Assembly (NCBI GenBank): GCA_963761435.1
Contig: CAVXHJ010000018.1
Location: 1 to 64,000, forward strand
Direction of reading: 5' to 3'
Origin: Roseiarcus sp963761435
Lineage (GTDB): Bacteria; Pseudomonadota; Alphaproteobacteria; Rhizobiales; Beijerinckiaceae
DNA: 64,000 bases
The position numbers and the translations under genes are program-made. This document shows positions 27,330 through 35,435 of this stretch, one piece after another; position 1 is the first letter of the stretch, and every line of letters starts with the position of its first letter. The notes under the pieces were generated by a model that saw nothing but the letters and a program-made list of their open reading frames with translations, was not told where the DNA came from and made no database searches.

Positions 27330-28017
27330 TCACTCGTCGAGCCCCTCCGCGCGGCGCCAGTCGAGGAGCAACGTCCGGCGCGGCTTCGGCGGGCGCTCGT
27401 CGAGCACCGCGACCTTTTCCATCCGGTCGAGGCGGAAATGGCGGAAGGCCGCCCGCGTCTCGCACCAGGCGGCGAGCATCCGCGCGTGGTCGAAGAAGCC
27501 GAGCGCGACCGGCCAGACGACCCGCGTCGACGAGCGGCCGGCTTTGTCGCTATAGGCGAGCTTGAGCTTGCGCCCAGCGCCGAGCGCCTCGCGGATCAGA
27601 GGCAGGTTCGCCGTCTCGGTTTCGCCCGCCCGGCTCGCGCTGGCGAGCATCGTCGGCCAGTCGAGCGCCTCCGCCCGTTCGGGCGGCAGGACGGCGGCGA
27701 TCTTGGCCAGCGCCCCGCGCGCCGCCTTCTTGAGGCCTTCGTCGGCGCGGCCCTCGACCCAGCCAGCGCCGAGCGCGAGCGCCTCGACCTCCTCGAGGCT
27801 GAACATCAAGGGCGGCAGGGTGAAGCCGGGCTTGAGGACATAGCCGAACCCCGCCTCGCCCTCGATCCGCGCGCCCTTGCGCCTTCAGCGCCTCGATGTC
27901 GCGGTAGAGCGTGCGCAGCGACACCCCGAGCTCTTCCGCCAGCGCCTGGCCGGCGACCGGGCGGCGGCGGAGGCGAAGGCTCTGCATCAGTTCGAGCAGC
28001 CGTTCGGCGCGGGACAT
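27330..28017 (-). pseudogene. YafY-type HTH/WYL transcriptional regulator, one frameshift
   Basis: A DeoR-like HTH plus WYL-domain regulator of about 229 residues. The N-terminal HTH (MSRAERLLELMQSLRLRR, SLRTLYRDIEALKAQG) starts at 28017. The frame slips near 27880 and continues as VLKPGFTLPPLMFSLEEVEALALG with the WYL-type ligand-sensing part (WCETRAAFRHFRLDRM) to 27330. One base restores the protein. WYL regulators sense nucleic-acid or small-molecule signals and often repress defence or stress operons; its target is unknown. The small lipoprotein gene ends 8 bases upstream of its start. Confidence 0.82.
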
Positions 28018-28024
28018 CGGCCGG

Positions 28025-28423
28025 TCACGGCGCCTTGACGCATTGTTCGACCGAGAACAGGCATTCCTGGCCGAGCGGCAGCGGCTCGCCGCCGGCGCCG
28101 GCATAGCCGACCTGAGTGACCTTGTCGTTCGTCATCACCAGTTTGACCTCGCAGGCTCCGCTTCCCCCGAAAGGCGGCTGGTTGGTGTTGAGCAGGATCG
28201 CCCATTGGGGTCCATAGCCGCGCATCTGGCCGCCGGCGTAGGTCCAGATTTCGGTCGCCTGGCCGGCCGGCGCGCGATGGGTCGGGGGGCCGAGACAGGC
28301 GCGGATGTCGCGCGCCCCAAGTCCGATCATCGACTGCTGCGCGACCTGGTCGACCTCGAGCGGCTGGCATCCGCTGAGCAGCAGCGCGGCGAAGAAGCCG
28401 AGGGTCGCGACGGTCTTGCCCAC
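28025..28423 (-). CDS. Small lipoprotein, SmpA/OmlA-like
   Basis: A 132-residue protein from the GTG at 28423. The signal sequence VGKTVATLGFFAALLLSGC ends in the lipobox LLSGC, so it is a lipoprotein. After the Cys comes SMIGLGARDIRACLGPPTH, close to the SmpA/OmlA pattern seen in outer-membrane assembly lipoproteins, then WTYAGGQMRGYGP and C-rich strands. A BAM-related or envelope-stress role is possible but not demonstrated. The long upstream extension of this frame (to 28666) overlaps rsmD and was rejected. Confidence 0.75.
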   Translation of the reverse strand: MGKTVATLGFFAALLLSGCQPLEVDQVAQQSMIGLGARDIRACLGPPTHRAPAGQATEIWTYAGGQMRGYGPQWAILLNTNQPPFGGSGACEVKLVMTNDKVTQVGYAGAGGEPLPLGQECLFSVEQCVKAP

Positions 28424-28514
28424 TTCGTTCCCCCGAAACCTCGCGCCGCGAACCGGTCGGCGACGTTCGCGCAATCGCGTTCGTTTGACAATGATGGGCG
28501 GGGTCACGAGGCCG

Positions 28515-29075
28515 TCAGCGCGCGCGCATCTGAAAGATCGCGATTCGCGTATCGCCATAGGTCCGCTCCTCGATGCCGGCGAGACCGGCCGGCGCAGCGA
28601 GTTCGGCCTTGGCCGCTTCCTCGACGACGCAGAGCGCGTCCGGCTCGAGCCAGCCGCCGTCGACAAGCGAGGCGAGCGCCGGGCGGGTCAGATCCTGTCC
28701 ATAAGGTGGGTCGAGAAAGGCGAGCGCGAACGGGCCCCCTGCTGGCGCCGAGCCCAGTCTCGTCGCGTCGGCGCGCCAAACGCGCGTCACGCCGCCGAGC
28801 GCCAACGCTTCGACATTGGCGCGAATGAGGGCGCGCGCCTCGGCGCCGTTGTCGATGAAGAGCGCGAACCCCGCCCCGCGGGACAGGGCCTCGATCGCGA
28901 GCGCCCCCGATCCGGCAAAGAGGTCGACCACCCGCGCGCCCTCGATATGGCCGGGAAACCGGTGTTCAAGGATGTCGAAGATCGACTCGCGCAGCCGTTC
29001 CGAAGTCGGACGGATCGCGCGCGTGGACGGCGCGGCGAGCACGCGACCCTTGAGCCGGCCGCCGACGATCCGCAT
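28515..29075 (-). CDS. rsmD: 16S rRNA (guanine(966)-N2)-methyltransferase
   Basis: Methylates G966 of 16S rRNA in the assembled small subunit using S-adenosylmethionine. The 186-residue protein starts MRIVGGRLKGRVL, with RPTSERLRESIFDIL, the SAM-binding VVDLFAGSGALAIEALSRGA (motif I, residues 48-67) and the catalytic DPPY (in LAFLDPPYGQ). Length and motifs are standard. It starts 3 bases after the stop of the upstream pseudouridine synthase gene, and the rRNA-modifying pair rluB-rsmD is a recurring arrangement in Hyphomicrobiales. Confidence 0.96.
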   Translation of the reverse strand: MRIVGGRLKGRVLAAPSTRAIRPTSERLRESIFDILEHRFPGHIEGARVVDLFAGSGALAIEALSRGAGFALFIDNGAEARALIRANVEALALGGVTRVWRADATRLGSAPAGGPFALAFLDPPYGQDLTRPALASLVDGGWLEPDALCVVEEAAKAELAAPAGLAGIEERTYGDTRIAIFQMRAR

Positions 29076-29078
29076 CGA

Positions 29079-30995
29079 TCACGGCTTTCGCGGCGGGCGG
29101 CGCGGGCCCCCTCGGCCTTTCGGCGGTCCCTTGCCGCGCGGGCTCTTGAATCCTCCCGGCGCGGAGCGCGCCCCCGCCGCGCCGCTCCCGCCGCTCCGTT
29201 CGCCGCCGTGACCGCCCGACCCGCGCTCGCCTTTGTGCCGATCCGGGGGCCGGTCGAAGCGGCGGGCCGGAGGAGCGCTGTCGCGCGCCTCAGCGCGCGT
29301 TCCGCGGGGCTTGAACTCGGAGCGCGGTCCGCGGTCCCTGGCGTCGGCGCGCGGCGGGCGGCTCTCGCCGCTGCGTTCAGGCTTCCGCCCTTGCGGCCGG
29401 TCGAAGGCGCGCTCGCGCGGGCCGCCCTCGCGCCTCTCCGCGCTTTCCCCGCGCGACTTGGACTCCGGGCGCGCGCCGCGGTCTCTGGCGTCCGAGCGGG
29501 GCGGCCGGCTCTCGCCGCTGCGTTCAGGCTTCCGGCCTTGCGGCCGGTCGAGGGCGCGCTCGCGCGGGCCGCCTTCGCGCCTCGCCTCGCGTTCGCCGCG
29601 CGGCTTGAACTCCGGGCGCGCGCCGCGGTCTCTGGCGTCGGCGCGCGGCGCCCGGCTCTCGGCGCCGCGCTCCGGCTTCCGCCCTTGCGGCCGGTCGAAG
29701 CCGCGCTCGCGCGGGCCGGCCTCGCGTCTCTCCACACCCTCCGGGCGCGGCCTGAATTCTCGTTGCGGGCCGTCGTCCGCATGGCCCGCGCGGGGCGGCC
29801 GCTCGCGCTCCCGCCCCCCGCGCTTGCCGGCGCTGTGACGCGATGACCGCGGCGTTCGCGTTTCGGCGGCGGCGCGCCTGCGCGCCTCCTCGCGGGTCGG
29901 TGAAATGCGCTCGACCGCGATTGTCCGCCCTTTGCGGTCGTGGGTGGCGCTGCGCTCGATCCGTTTGCGCGTCGCCGCCGCGTCGGCGGCGATCTCGGCC
30001 CGCAGGCGCGACACATGCTTGCGCCGGGGTTCGGGCGCCGATCGCGCCGGCGCCGGACGGTCAGGGCCGAATCGTCGCTCCCGTTCCTCGCCGCGCCCGC
30101 GCTGCCCGTTCCGATCGGGCTTATGACCCCCCGAACGCTCGCGGCCAACGCTCGCGCGCCGCGCGCTTCGCTCCTCCGCGCTCGGCTCCGTGGGCGCCGT
30201 CGCCTCGCGAACGATCAGCGGCGCGTCAAAATCGGCCCCAGCTTCCCTCGCGAGCTTCACGCCCAGCTGGTCGCGCAGCACCCGGGTGCGCACTTCCGCC
30301 GCCTCGCCCTCGGCGAGATCGCCGAGCTCGAAGGGACCGAAGGAGATGCGGATCAGCCGGTTGACCGCAAGCCCGAGGTGCTCGAGCACCTTCTTGATCT
30401 CGCGGTTCTTCCCCTCCCTGAGGCCCAAGGTGATCCAGACGTTCGAGCCCTGTTCGCGGTCAAGCTTCGCCTCCATGCCCAGATAGTCGACGCCGTCGAT
30501 GGTGATTCCGCCGCTCAAAGCGTCGAGCGCCGCCTGATCGACGACCCCATGCGCGCGCACGCGATAGCGGCGCAGCCATCCGGTCGACGGCAGCTCCAGC
30601 ACGCGCGCCAACCCGCCGTCGTTGGTGAGGAGCAGGAGCCCTTCGGTATTGATGTCGAGCCGGCCGACCGCGACCACGCGCGGCAGGCCGGGGGGAAGCG
30701 CATGGAAAACTGTCCGCCGCCCCTCCGGGTCGCGCGCGGTCGTGACGACCCCGCGAGGCTTGTGGAACAGAAAGAGCCGGGTGCGCTCGGCCAAGCCGAG
30801 CCGCTTGCCGTCGACGCGGACGTCGTCGGCTTCGCTGACATTGAACGCGGGGCTTGAGAGCACTTCGCCATTGACGCTGACCCGCCCCTCGGCGATCCAG
30901 GCCTCGGCGTCGCGGCGGGAGCAGAAGCCCGCCCGCGCGATGACCTTGGCGATGCGTTGGCCCGCGCGGACTTCGGCTTTCGTTTCGTCGCTCAT
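29079..30995 (-). CDS. rluB: RluB-type pseudouridine synthase with long Arg-rich repeat tail
   Basis: Forms pseudouridine in 23S rRNA. The first 245 residues are standard: S4 RNA-binding domain (GQRIAKVIARAGFCSRRDAEAWI), VSVNG, the catalytic region GRLDINTEGLLLLTNDGG with the active Asp, and KNREIKKVLEHLGL. The remaining 390 residues are an extremely basic, disordered tail rich in Arg, Gly, Pro, Glu and Asp, with three tandem 49-residue units in the segment 29295-29735. Such tails, though shorter, are common on alphaproteobacterial RluB. The tail could bind RNA through its basic residues. Its 147-bp units keep near-perfect DNA identity, implying recent expansion. Start MSDETKAEV at 30995. Confidence 0.93.
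   Translation of the reverse strand: MSDETKAEVRAGQRIAKVIARAGFCSRRDAEAWIAEGRVSVNGEVLSSPAFNVSEADDVRVDGKRLGLAERTRLFLFHKPRGVVTTARDPEGRRTVFHALPPGLPRVVAVGRLDINTEGLLLLTNDGGLARVLELPSTGWLRRYRVRAHGVVDQAALDALSGGITIDGVDYLGMEAKLDREQGSNVWITLGLREGKNREIKKVLEHLGLAVNRLIRISFGPFELGDLAEGEAAEVRTRVLRDQLGVKLAREAGADFDAPLIVREATAPTEPSAEERSARRASVGRERSGGHKPDRNGQRGRGEERERRFGPDRPAPARSAPEPRRKHVSRLRAEIAADAAATRKRIERSATHDRKGRTIAVERISPTREEARRRAAAETRTPRSSRHSAGKRGGRERERPPRAGHADDGPQREFRPRPEGVERREAGPRERGFDRPQGRKPERGAESRAPRADARDRGARPEFKPRGEREARREGGPRERALDRPQGRKPERSGESRPPRSDARDRGARPESKSRGESAERREGGPRERAFDRPQGRKPERSGESRPPRADARDRGPRSEFKPRGTRAEARDSAPPARRFDRPPDRHKGERGSGGHGGERSGGSGAAGARSAPGGFKSPRGKGPPKGRGGPRRPPRKP
29295..29735 (-). repeat. 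Three tandem 147-bp coding repeats in the rluB tail
   Basis: The motif TTGCGGCCGG recurs at 29391, 29538 and 29685, exactly 147 bases apart. Each unit encodes 49 residues beginning RREGGPRERALDRPQGRKPE-like and ending near SKSRGES or FKPRGER. Copies differ at a few codons only. Confidence 0.85.
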
Positions 30996-31128
30996 GCCAG
31001 TTTCGCTCCGCCGTCCGCGCGCGCCCGCGTTGCCATGAGCGGCGGCTTGTCCTAAGCCCTAACGCGCCGCGCCGCCAACCGAAAAACGCTTCGGACCGCC
31101 TCAAGTGCAAGGCCGGCGCGGAGCGATC

Positions 31129-31590
31129 ATGTCGAGCGATGAGCGGAAGGGCGGCGATCCGATGAGCCTCGCCTTCGCCGAAGCGCGGTCGGCCGAGCAG
31201 CGCGGCGAGACCCCGATCGGCGCCGCTCTGGTTCGTGACGGAACCGTGATCGCGAGCGATGGAAACCGCACGCGCGAACTCGCCGATCCGACGGCGCACG
31301 CCGAAATGCTCGTCATCCGGGAGGCCGCGGCGAGACTGGGCTCCGAACGGCTCGCCGGCTGCGACCTCTACGTCACGCTCGAGCCATGCGCGATGTGCGC
31401 TGGCGCGATTTCCTTCGCCCGCCTGCGCCGCCTCTACTACGCCGCGCCGGACCCCAAGGGCGGCGCGGTCGACAACGGCCCGCGTTTCTTCCGCTCACCG
31501 ACCTGCCACCATGCGCCGGAGGTCTACGGCGGGTTGCGCGAGAGCGAGGCCGCCGCGATGCTGCGGGCGTTCTTCGCCGCGAGGCGTTGA
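31129..31590 (+). CDS. tadA: tRNA adenosine deaminase-type nucleoside deaminase
   Basis: Deaminates the wobble adenosine of tRNA-Arg(ACG) to inosine (the usual TadA role). The 153-residue protein from the ATG at 31129 has the zinc-ligand and catalytic motif HAEMLVIREAA and the PCAMC (in LEPCAMCAGAISFARL), with the general tRNA-recognition RLYYAAPDPKGGAVD. A start at 31105 eight codons upstream is possible. It diverges from rluB across 130 bases. A palindromic repeat follows the stop by 7 bases. Confidence 0.9.
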   Translation: MSSDERKGGDPMSLAFAEARSAEQRGETPIGAALVRDGTVIASDGNRTRELADPTAHAEMLVIREAAARLGSERLAGCDLYVTLEPCAMCAGAISFARLRRLYYAAPDPKGGAVDNGPRFFRSPTCHHAPEVYGGLRESEAAAMLRAFFAARR

Positions 31591-31597
31591 GGGGCGT

Positions 31598-31684
31598 CCC
31601 TCTCTCTGGGAGAGGGTTGGGGTGAGGGCTGGCAGCCCGCCCTCATCCGGCCCTTCGGGCCACCTTCTCCCGGAAGGAGAAGGG
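31598..31684. repeat. Bipartite palindromic repeat, two inverted units
   Basis: Two units facing each other. The left unit (31598-31628) pairs CCCTCTCTCTGGGAGAGGG and ends TGGGGTGAGGG; the right unit (31640-31684) starts CCCTCATCC, contains the GC hairpin GGCCC-TTC-GGGCC and then CTTCTCCC/GGAGAAGG. This is the same architecture as the copy at 35892-36023. The family is of the REP-like sort known from many Hyphomicrobiales genomes. Confidence 0.8.
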
Positions 31685-31764
31685 TTAGGGGCGGTTGCCA
31701 AGACCTCGGGCTGCGTGAGAGCATCGCCCTCGATTGATCTTTTCGCCTTCTTAGGGGAGGAACC

Positions 31765-32880
31765 ATGTCCCGTCCGCCGTTTCGCGCCGACCATGTCGGC
31801 AGCTTTCTTCGCCCCGAGCGGCTCAGGGAGGCGCGCGAGCGCTTCGCCGCCGGCCATCTTCCGGCGCAGGAACTGCACGCGATCGAGGACGAATGCATCC
31901 GCGAGGTCGTGCGCGCTCAGGAGCATGTGGGCCTGAACGGAATCACCGACGGCGAGTTCCGCCGCACCTTCTTTCACGTCGATTTTTTGGAGCGGCTGCA
32001 CGGGGTCGAGGTGCGTTACGGCGAGTTCGCGTCGCATTTCAAGAAAAGCGACGGCACGCAGGTCGGTTTCGCGCCGCCGACCATGCATGTCGACAGCAAG
32101 CTGAAGTGGGTCTCCCCGATACAGGGACCAGACTTCGATTTCCTGAAGTCGATCACGACCCGCACGCCGAAGGTCTGCATCCCGGCGCCGTCGATGCTGC
32201 ATTTCCGGGGCGGGCGGGAGGCGATCAGCGAAGCGGTCTATCCGGATCTCGATGATTTCTACGCCGACCTGACCGCCGCCTATCGCGCCGAGATCGCCGA
32301 TCTTGCCGCCCGCGGCCTGCGCTACCTTCAATTCGACGACACCAATCTCGCCTATCTCTGCGATCCCGAGATTCGCGCCCGCACCAAGGCGCGCGGCGAC
32401 GACCCGGACGCCCTCGCGCGCCTCTATTGCCGGCTCATCAACAATTCGATCCGCGACCGGCCCAAGGACATGACCGTCTGCGTCCATCTCTGCCGCGGCA
32501 ATTTCAAGAGCGCATGGGTCGCGCAGGGCGGCTACGAGCCGGTCGCCGAGATCCTTCTCAACGAGATGAAGATCGACGGTTTCTTCCTCGAATATGACGA
32601 CGAACGCTCCGGCGACTTCGCGCCGCTGCGCTTCGCGCCGAAGAGCGCGACCATCGTGCTCGGACTCATGAGCTCAAAGAAGGCCGCGGCCGAGTCAAAA
32701 GACGAGGTCAAGCGTCGCATCGGCGAAGCCACGAAATACGCGCCGCTCGGCCAATGCGCCCTCTCCCACCAGTGCGGCTTCTCCTCGACCGCGCACGGCA
32801 ACGACCTCGCCGAGGCCGATCAATGGATCAAGCTTGCGCGCATGGTCGAAATCGCCGAGGAGGTGTGGGGCAAGATGTGA
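31765..32880 (+). CDS. MetE-like cobalamin-independent methionine synthase family protein
   Basis: A 371-residue protein matching the C-terminal domain of cobalamin-independent methionine synthase (MetE/YxjG-YxjH type), which transfers a methyl group to homocysteine or a related thiol with zinc. Start MSRPPFRADHVGSFLRP is preceded by a GGGGAGGA ribosome-binding site. LNGITDGEFRRTFF carries the substrate-binding Asp, YLQFDDTNLAYLC the substrate-binding aspartates, CVHLCRGNFKSAW the zinc His and Cys, FFLEYDDERSGDF the zinc Glu, and CALSHQCGFSST the second zinc Cys. The N-terminal domain of full MetE is missing, as expected for this subfamily. The real methyl donor is not known. It lies between two repeat elements. 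Confidence 0.9.
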   Translation: MSRPPFRADHVGSFLRPERLREARERFAAGHLPAQELHAIEDECIREVVRAQEHVGLNGITDGEFRRTFFHVDFLERLHGVEVRYGEFASHFKKSDGTQVGFAPPTMHVDSKLKWVSPIQGPDFDFLKSITTRTPKVCIPAPSMLHFRGGREAISEAVYPDLDDFYADLTAAYRAEIADLAARGLRYLQFDDTNLAYLCDPEIRARTKARGDDPDALARLYCRLINNSIRDRPKDMTVCVHLCRGNFKSAWVAQGGYEPVAEILLNEMKIDGFFLEYDDERSGDFAPLRFAPKSATIVLGLMSSKKAAAESKDEVKRRIGEATKYAPLGQCALSHQCGFSSTAHGNDLAEADQWIKLARMVEIAEEVWGKM

Positions 32881-32887
32881 GGCGCCT

Positions 32888-32942
32888 TATCCTCCCCCGC
32901 TGGCGGGGGAGGGGGACCGCGCGCAGCGCGGTGGAGGGGGCC
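32888..32942 (+). repeat. Left inverted repeat bracketing the DUF559 gene
   Basis: A roughly 54-base unit: hairpin CCTCCCCCGC-TG-GCGGGGGAGG, then GGACCGCGC-GCA-GCGCGGT and a purine-rich GGAGGGGGCC. It is an imperfect inverted copy of 33327-33381 (about 85 percent identical by eye) and lies 7 bases after the MetE-like stop and 16 bases before the DUF559 ATG. Confidence 0.85.
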
Positions 32943-32957
32943 GCGCGCGGAAGAGAT

Positions 32958-33386
32958 ATGGCAAAGAGAGCGCCTTCAGGAACCATCGCCCAAGCTCGCG
33001 AACTGCGGCGCCGGCTTTCTCCGCCCGAAGCCCGCCTTTGGAGCCGGATGCGCGCGCGAAGCCCTGACCTGCCCGCCTTTCGCCGTCAGCACCCGATGGG
33101 GCCCTATGTGCTCGATTTCTATTGCGCGAAGGCGCGCCTCGCTGTCGAGATTGACGGAGTCGCGCATGACATGGGTGATAGGCCACAGCGCGACCTGCGG
33201 CGAACGGAGTGGCTCGAGGCGCAAGGCGTAACGGTTATGCGAATACCCGCGAGCGATCTGGCGCGCAATTTCGACGACGCGGCGGATGCGCTGATGCGAA
33301 TGGCGATCGAGATGGCCGCGGCCGCAGCCCCCACCACCGCCCTTCGGGCGGTCCCCCTCCCCCGCTTCGCAGGGGAGGATAGATGA
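32958..33386 (+). CDS. DUF559 (Vsr-like) putative endonuclease
   Basis: A 142-residue protein from the ATG at 32958 (MAKRAPSGTIAQARELRRRL), preceded by GGAAGAG. It has the DUF559 pattern: LSPPEARLWSRMRARSPDLP, FRRQHPMGPYVLDFYCAKARL, VEIDGVAHD and RTEWLEAQGVTVMRIPASD. This is a PD-(D/E)xK/Vsr-type nuclease fold; the Asp in VLDFYC and Glu-x-Asp in VEIDG are the expected metal-binding residues. Function of DUF559 proteins is unproven. Its final 19 codons (from about 33327) are encoded inside the right repeat, and its TGA overlaps the ATG of the aldehyde dehydrogenase (ATGA), so translation is coupled. This gives the appearance of a repeat-bounded insertion between the two flanking genes. Confidence 0.88.
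   Translation: MAKRAPSGTIAQARELRRRLSPPEARLWSRMRARSPDLPAFRRQHPMGPYVLDFYCAKARLAVEIDGVAHDMGDRPQRDLRRTEWLEAQGVTVMRIPASDLARNFDDAADALMRMAIEMAAAAAPTTALRAVPLPRFAGEDR
33327..33381 (-). repeat. Right inverted repeat, encodes the DUF559 tail
   Basis: Inverted partner of 32888-32942. Read on the minus strand it runs TATCCTCCCCTGCGAAGCGG, then GGGACCGCCC-GAA-GGGCGGT and a G-rich end. On the plus strand the same bases encode the last residues of the DUF559 product (TTALRAVPLPRFAGEDR). Confidence 0.85.
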
Positions 33387-34837
33387 GCGCCCGCCTTGCT
33401 TGGTTTTCAACCGACAAGTGCTTCATCGATGGACGCTGGGTCGAGCCGCAATCCGGCAAACGACTGCCGATCGAAGACCCGTCGCGTGGCGTCGAGATCG
33501 GCGAGATCGCGCGCGGGCAGGCCGCTGACATCGATGCAGCGGTAGAGGCGGCCGAGCGCGCGCTTTCCGGCGAGTGGGGACGCCTCACGGCGACCGAACG
33601 CGGACGCCTGCTCGCAAAGCTCGCCGAGCTGGTCGCCTCCCGGGTCGACGAGCTTGCGCTGATCGAGGCCCATGACGTCGGCAAGCCGCTGAAGCAGGGA
33701 CGCGCCGATGCGCTGGCGCTCGCCCGCTACATGGAGTTTTACGCCGGCGCCGCCGACAAGGTGATGGGTGAGACCATACCCTACCTCGGCGGCTACACGG
33801 TCTACACCCTGCGCGAGCCCCATGGCGTGACCGGACATATCGTCCCGTGGAACTATCCGATGCAGATCGCCGGGCGCACCGTCGGCGCGGCGCTGGCGAT
33901 GGGTAACGCCTGCGTCTTGAAGCCGGCGGAGGAAGCCTGCCTCACCTCGCTCGCTCTCGCCGACCTCGCGCGGGAAGCGGGTTTTCCGGCCGGCGCGCTC
34001 AATGTCGTTCCGGGTCTCGGCGAGGAGGCGGGCGCGACGCTCGCCGCCCATCCCGGCGTGAGGCATCTATCCTTCACCGGCTCGGTCGCGGTCGGGGCGC
34101 TGGTGCAGGCGGCGGCGGCGCGCCATGTGGCGCCGGTGACGCTCGAGCTCGGCGGAAAGTCGCCGCAGCTCGTGTTCGCCGACGCCGATCTTGAGCGCGC
34201 GCTGCCGTTTCTGGTCAACGCGGGGATCCAGAATGCGGGGCAGACCTGCTCGGCCGCCTCGCGCATACTCGTCGAGCGCCGGCGTTACGACGAGGTCGTC
34301 GAGCGGATGGCGGTTCGCTATCGCAGCCTCAAGGTCGGCCCGGCGGACGCCGACCTCGACGTCGGCCCGCTCATCTCCGGACGGCAAAAATCGATCGTGA
34401 GTCGATTCATCGCCGAGGGCGCCGACCTCAAGACCGCGGCGACCGGCGAGATCGTCGCCGACGCGCCGCAGGGCGGGCACTATGTTGCGCCAACCCTGTT
34501 CGCCGCTGTCGCCCCCGGCCATCGTCTTGCGCAGGAGGAAATCTTTGGCCCCGTCCAGGTCGTCATTCCCTTCGACGACGAGGCCGAGGCGGTCGAGATC
34601 GCCAACGGCACGGGGTATGGCCTCGTCGCGGGCCTATGGACCAGCGACGGGGGGCGGCAGATGCGGCTCGCGAAGGCTCTGCGGGCGGGGCAGGTGTTCA
34701 TCAACAATTACGGCGCGGGCGGCGGGGTCGAGCTGCCGTTCGGCGGCGTCGGCAAGTCGGGCCACGGGCGCGAGAAGGGATTCGAGGCGCTCTACGGCTT
34801 TTCGGCGCTGAAAACCGTCGCCGCGTGGCACGGGTGA
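33383..34837 (+). CDS. NAD(P)+-dependent aldehyde dehydrogenase
   Basis: A 484-residue aldehyde dehydrogenase of the betaine-aldehyde/gamma-aminobutyraldehyde type. The ATG at 33383 overlaps the DUF559 stop. Cofactor- and catalytic motifs are in order: PWNYPMQIAGRTVGAAL near 150, the Rossmann FTGSVAVGALVQ, catalytic Glu in LELGGKSPQLVF (about 255) and catalytic Cys in NAGQTCSAASRILVE (about 289), with FGPVQVVIPFDDEAEA and the C-terminal PFGGVGKSGHGREKG. The natural substrate cannot be told; neighbours give no strong pathway hint. The next gene starts by overlapping the stop codon. Confidence 0.93.
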   Translation: MSARLAWFSTDKCFIDGRWVEPQSGKRLPIEDPSRGVEIGEIARGQAADIDAAVEAAERALSGEWGRLTATERGRLLAKLAELVASRVDELALIEAHDVGKPLKQGRADALALARYMEFYAGAADKVMGETIPYLGGYTVYTLREPHGVTGHIVPWNYPMQIAGRTVGAALAMGNACVLKPAEEACLTSLALADLAREAGFPAGALNVVPGLGEEAGATLAAHPGVRHLSFTGSVAVGALVQAAAARHVAPVTLELGGKSPQLVFADADLERALPFLVNAGIQNAGQTCSAASRILVERRRYDEVVERMAVRYRSLKVGPADADLDVGPLISGRQKSIVSRFIAEGADLKTAATGEIVADAPQGGHYVAPTLFAAVAPGHRLAQEEIFGPVQVVIPFDDEAEAVEIANGTGYGLVAGLWTSDGGRQMRLAKALRAGQVFINNYGAGGGVELPFGGVGKSGHGREKGFEALYGFSALKTVAAWHG

Positions 34838-35229
34838 GGGGCGCGCTGCTCGTATGCGGGATCGCGCTCGCAGCGGCCGGCTGCGCCACGCCGCCTGTCG
34901 TCAAGCGCGACTATCTCGAAGCGGCCGCGTGGCGCGGCTCCGCGCTCACGACCTATGGCCGCCAGCAGGTCGTCGACGCCGCCGCCGGGGCGGCGCCGCA
35001 GACGGTGACGCTCATCGACGTCAACGCGCGCGCCGAGGTCGCCGGCGACGCCGAGCGGCGCGCGCGCATTCTCGACCGTCGCGTCGAGACCGTGCGCACG
35101 GAACTCAAACGCAACGGAATATCTTCGGCAGGCGTCGGCGAGTGGCCCGGCGCCGGGCCCGACGGCGTCCAGACCTATCCCTCCGCCGACTTGCAGGCGA
35201 AGCGGATGGTCGTTATCGCCCATTATTGA
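34834..35229 (+). CDS. Small lipoprotein of unknown function
   Basis: A 131-residue protein starting at a GTG (34834) that overlaps the aldehyde dehydrogenase TGA (GTGA). The signal sequence RGALLVCGIALAAAGC ends in lipobox AAGC. The mature part contains AWRGSALTTYGRQQV, PQTVTLIDVNARAE and a C-terminal QAKRMVVIAHY resembling the beta-strands of OmpA- or BON-like modules, including ILDRRVETVRTELKRNGIS where a helix of the OmpA C-like domain would fall. No confident family. A palindromic repeat follows 53 bases downstream. Confidence 0.7.
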   Translation: MRGALLVCGIALAAAGCATPPVVKRDYLEAAAWRGSALTTYGRQQVVDAAAGAAPQTVTLIDVNARAEVAGDAERRARILDRRVETVRTELKRNGISSAGVGEWPGAGPDGVQTYPSADLQAKRMVVIAHY

Positions 35230-35282
35230 GCGGCATGCGCGTGCGCGTGCTAGAGAGGATGACTTCGAGTCGAACTCGCAGC

Positions 35283-35412
35283 CGTCATTGCGAGCGAAGC
35301 GAAGCAATCCAGGTGAACGTCGGGTGCCCTTCGGCCGCTGGATTGCTTCGTCGCCATAGCTCGTCGAAAGACGGGCGTCCTTACGGACGCCCTATGGCTC
35401 CTCGCAATGACG
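35283..35412. repeat. 130-bp palindromic repeat with internal hairpins
   Basis: The outer arms CGTCATTGCGAG and CTCGCAATGACG are perfect complements, followed inward by arms GAAGCAATCCAG and CTGGATTGCTTC and by a GGGCGTCC-TTAC-GGACGCCC hairpin. This form (GTCATTGCGAG...CTCGCAATGAC) is a well-known intergenic repeat of alphaproteobacteria. It fills the space between the lipoprotein gene and aroQ. Confidence 0.85.
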
Positions 35413-35435
35413 GCGGCTTATTCAGGGGAAGCGCG

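Noticed and set aside
29295..29735. Tandem repeats considered as a CRISPR array
   Set aside because: Units are 147 bases, coding and contiguous with no short repeat-spacer alternation; they encode part of the RluB tail.
28305..29846. Long plus-strand frame over the lipoprotein, rsmD and the rluB tail
   Set aside because: Reads through the complement of three convincing minus-strand genes and of the Arg-rich repeats.
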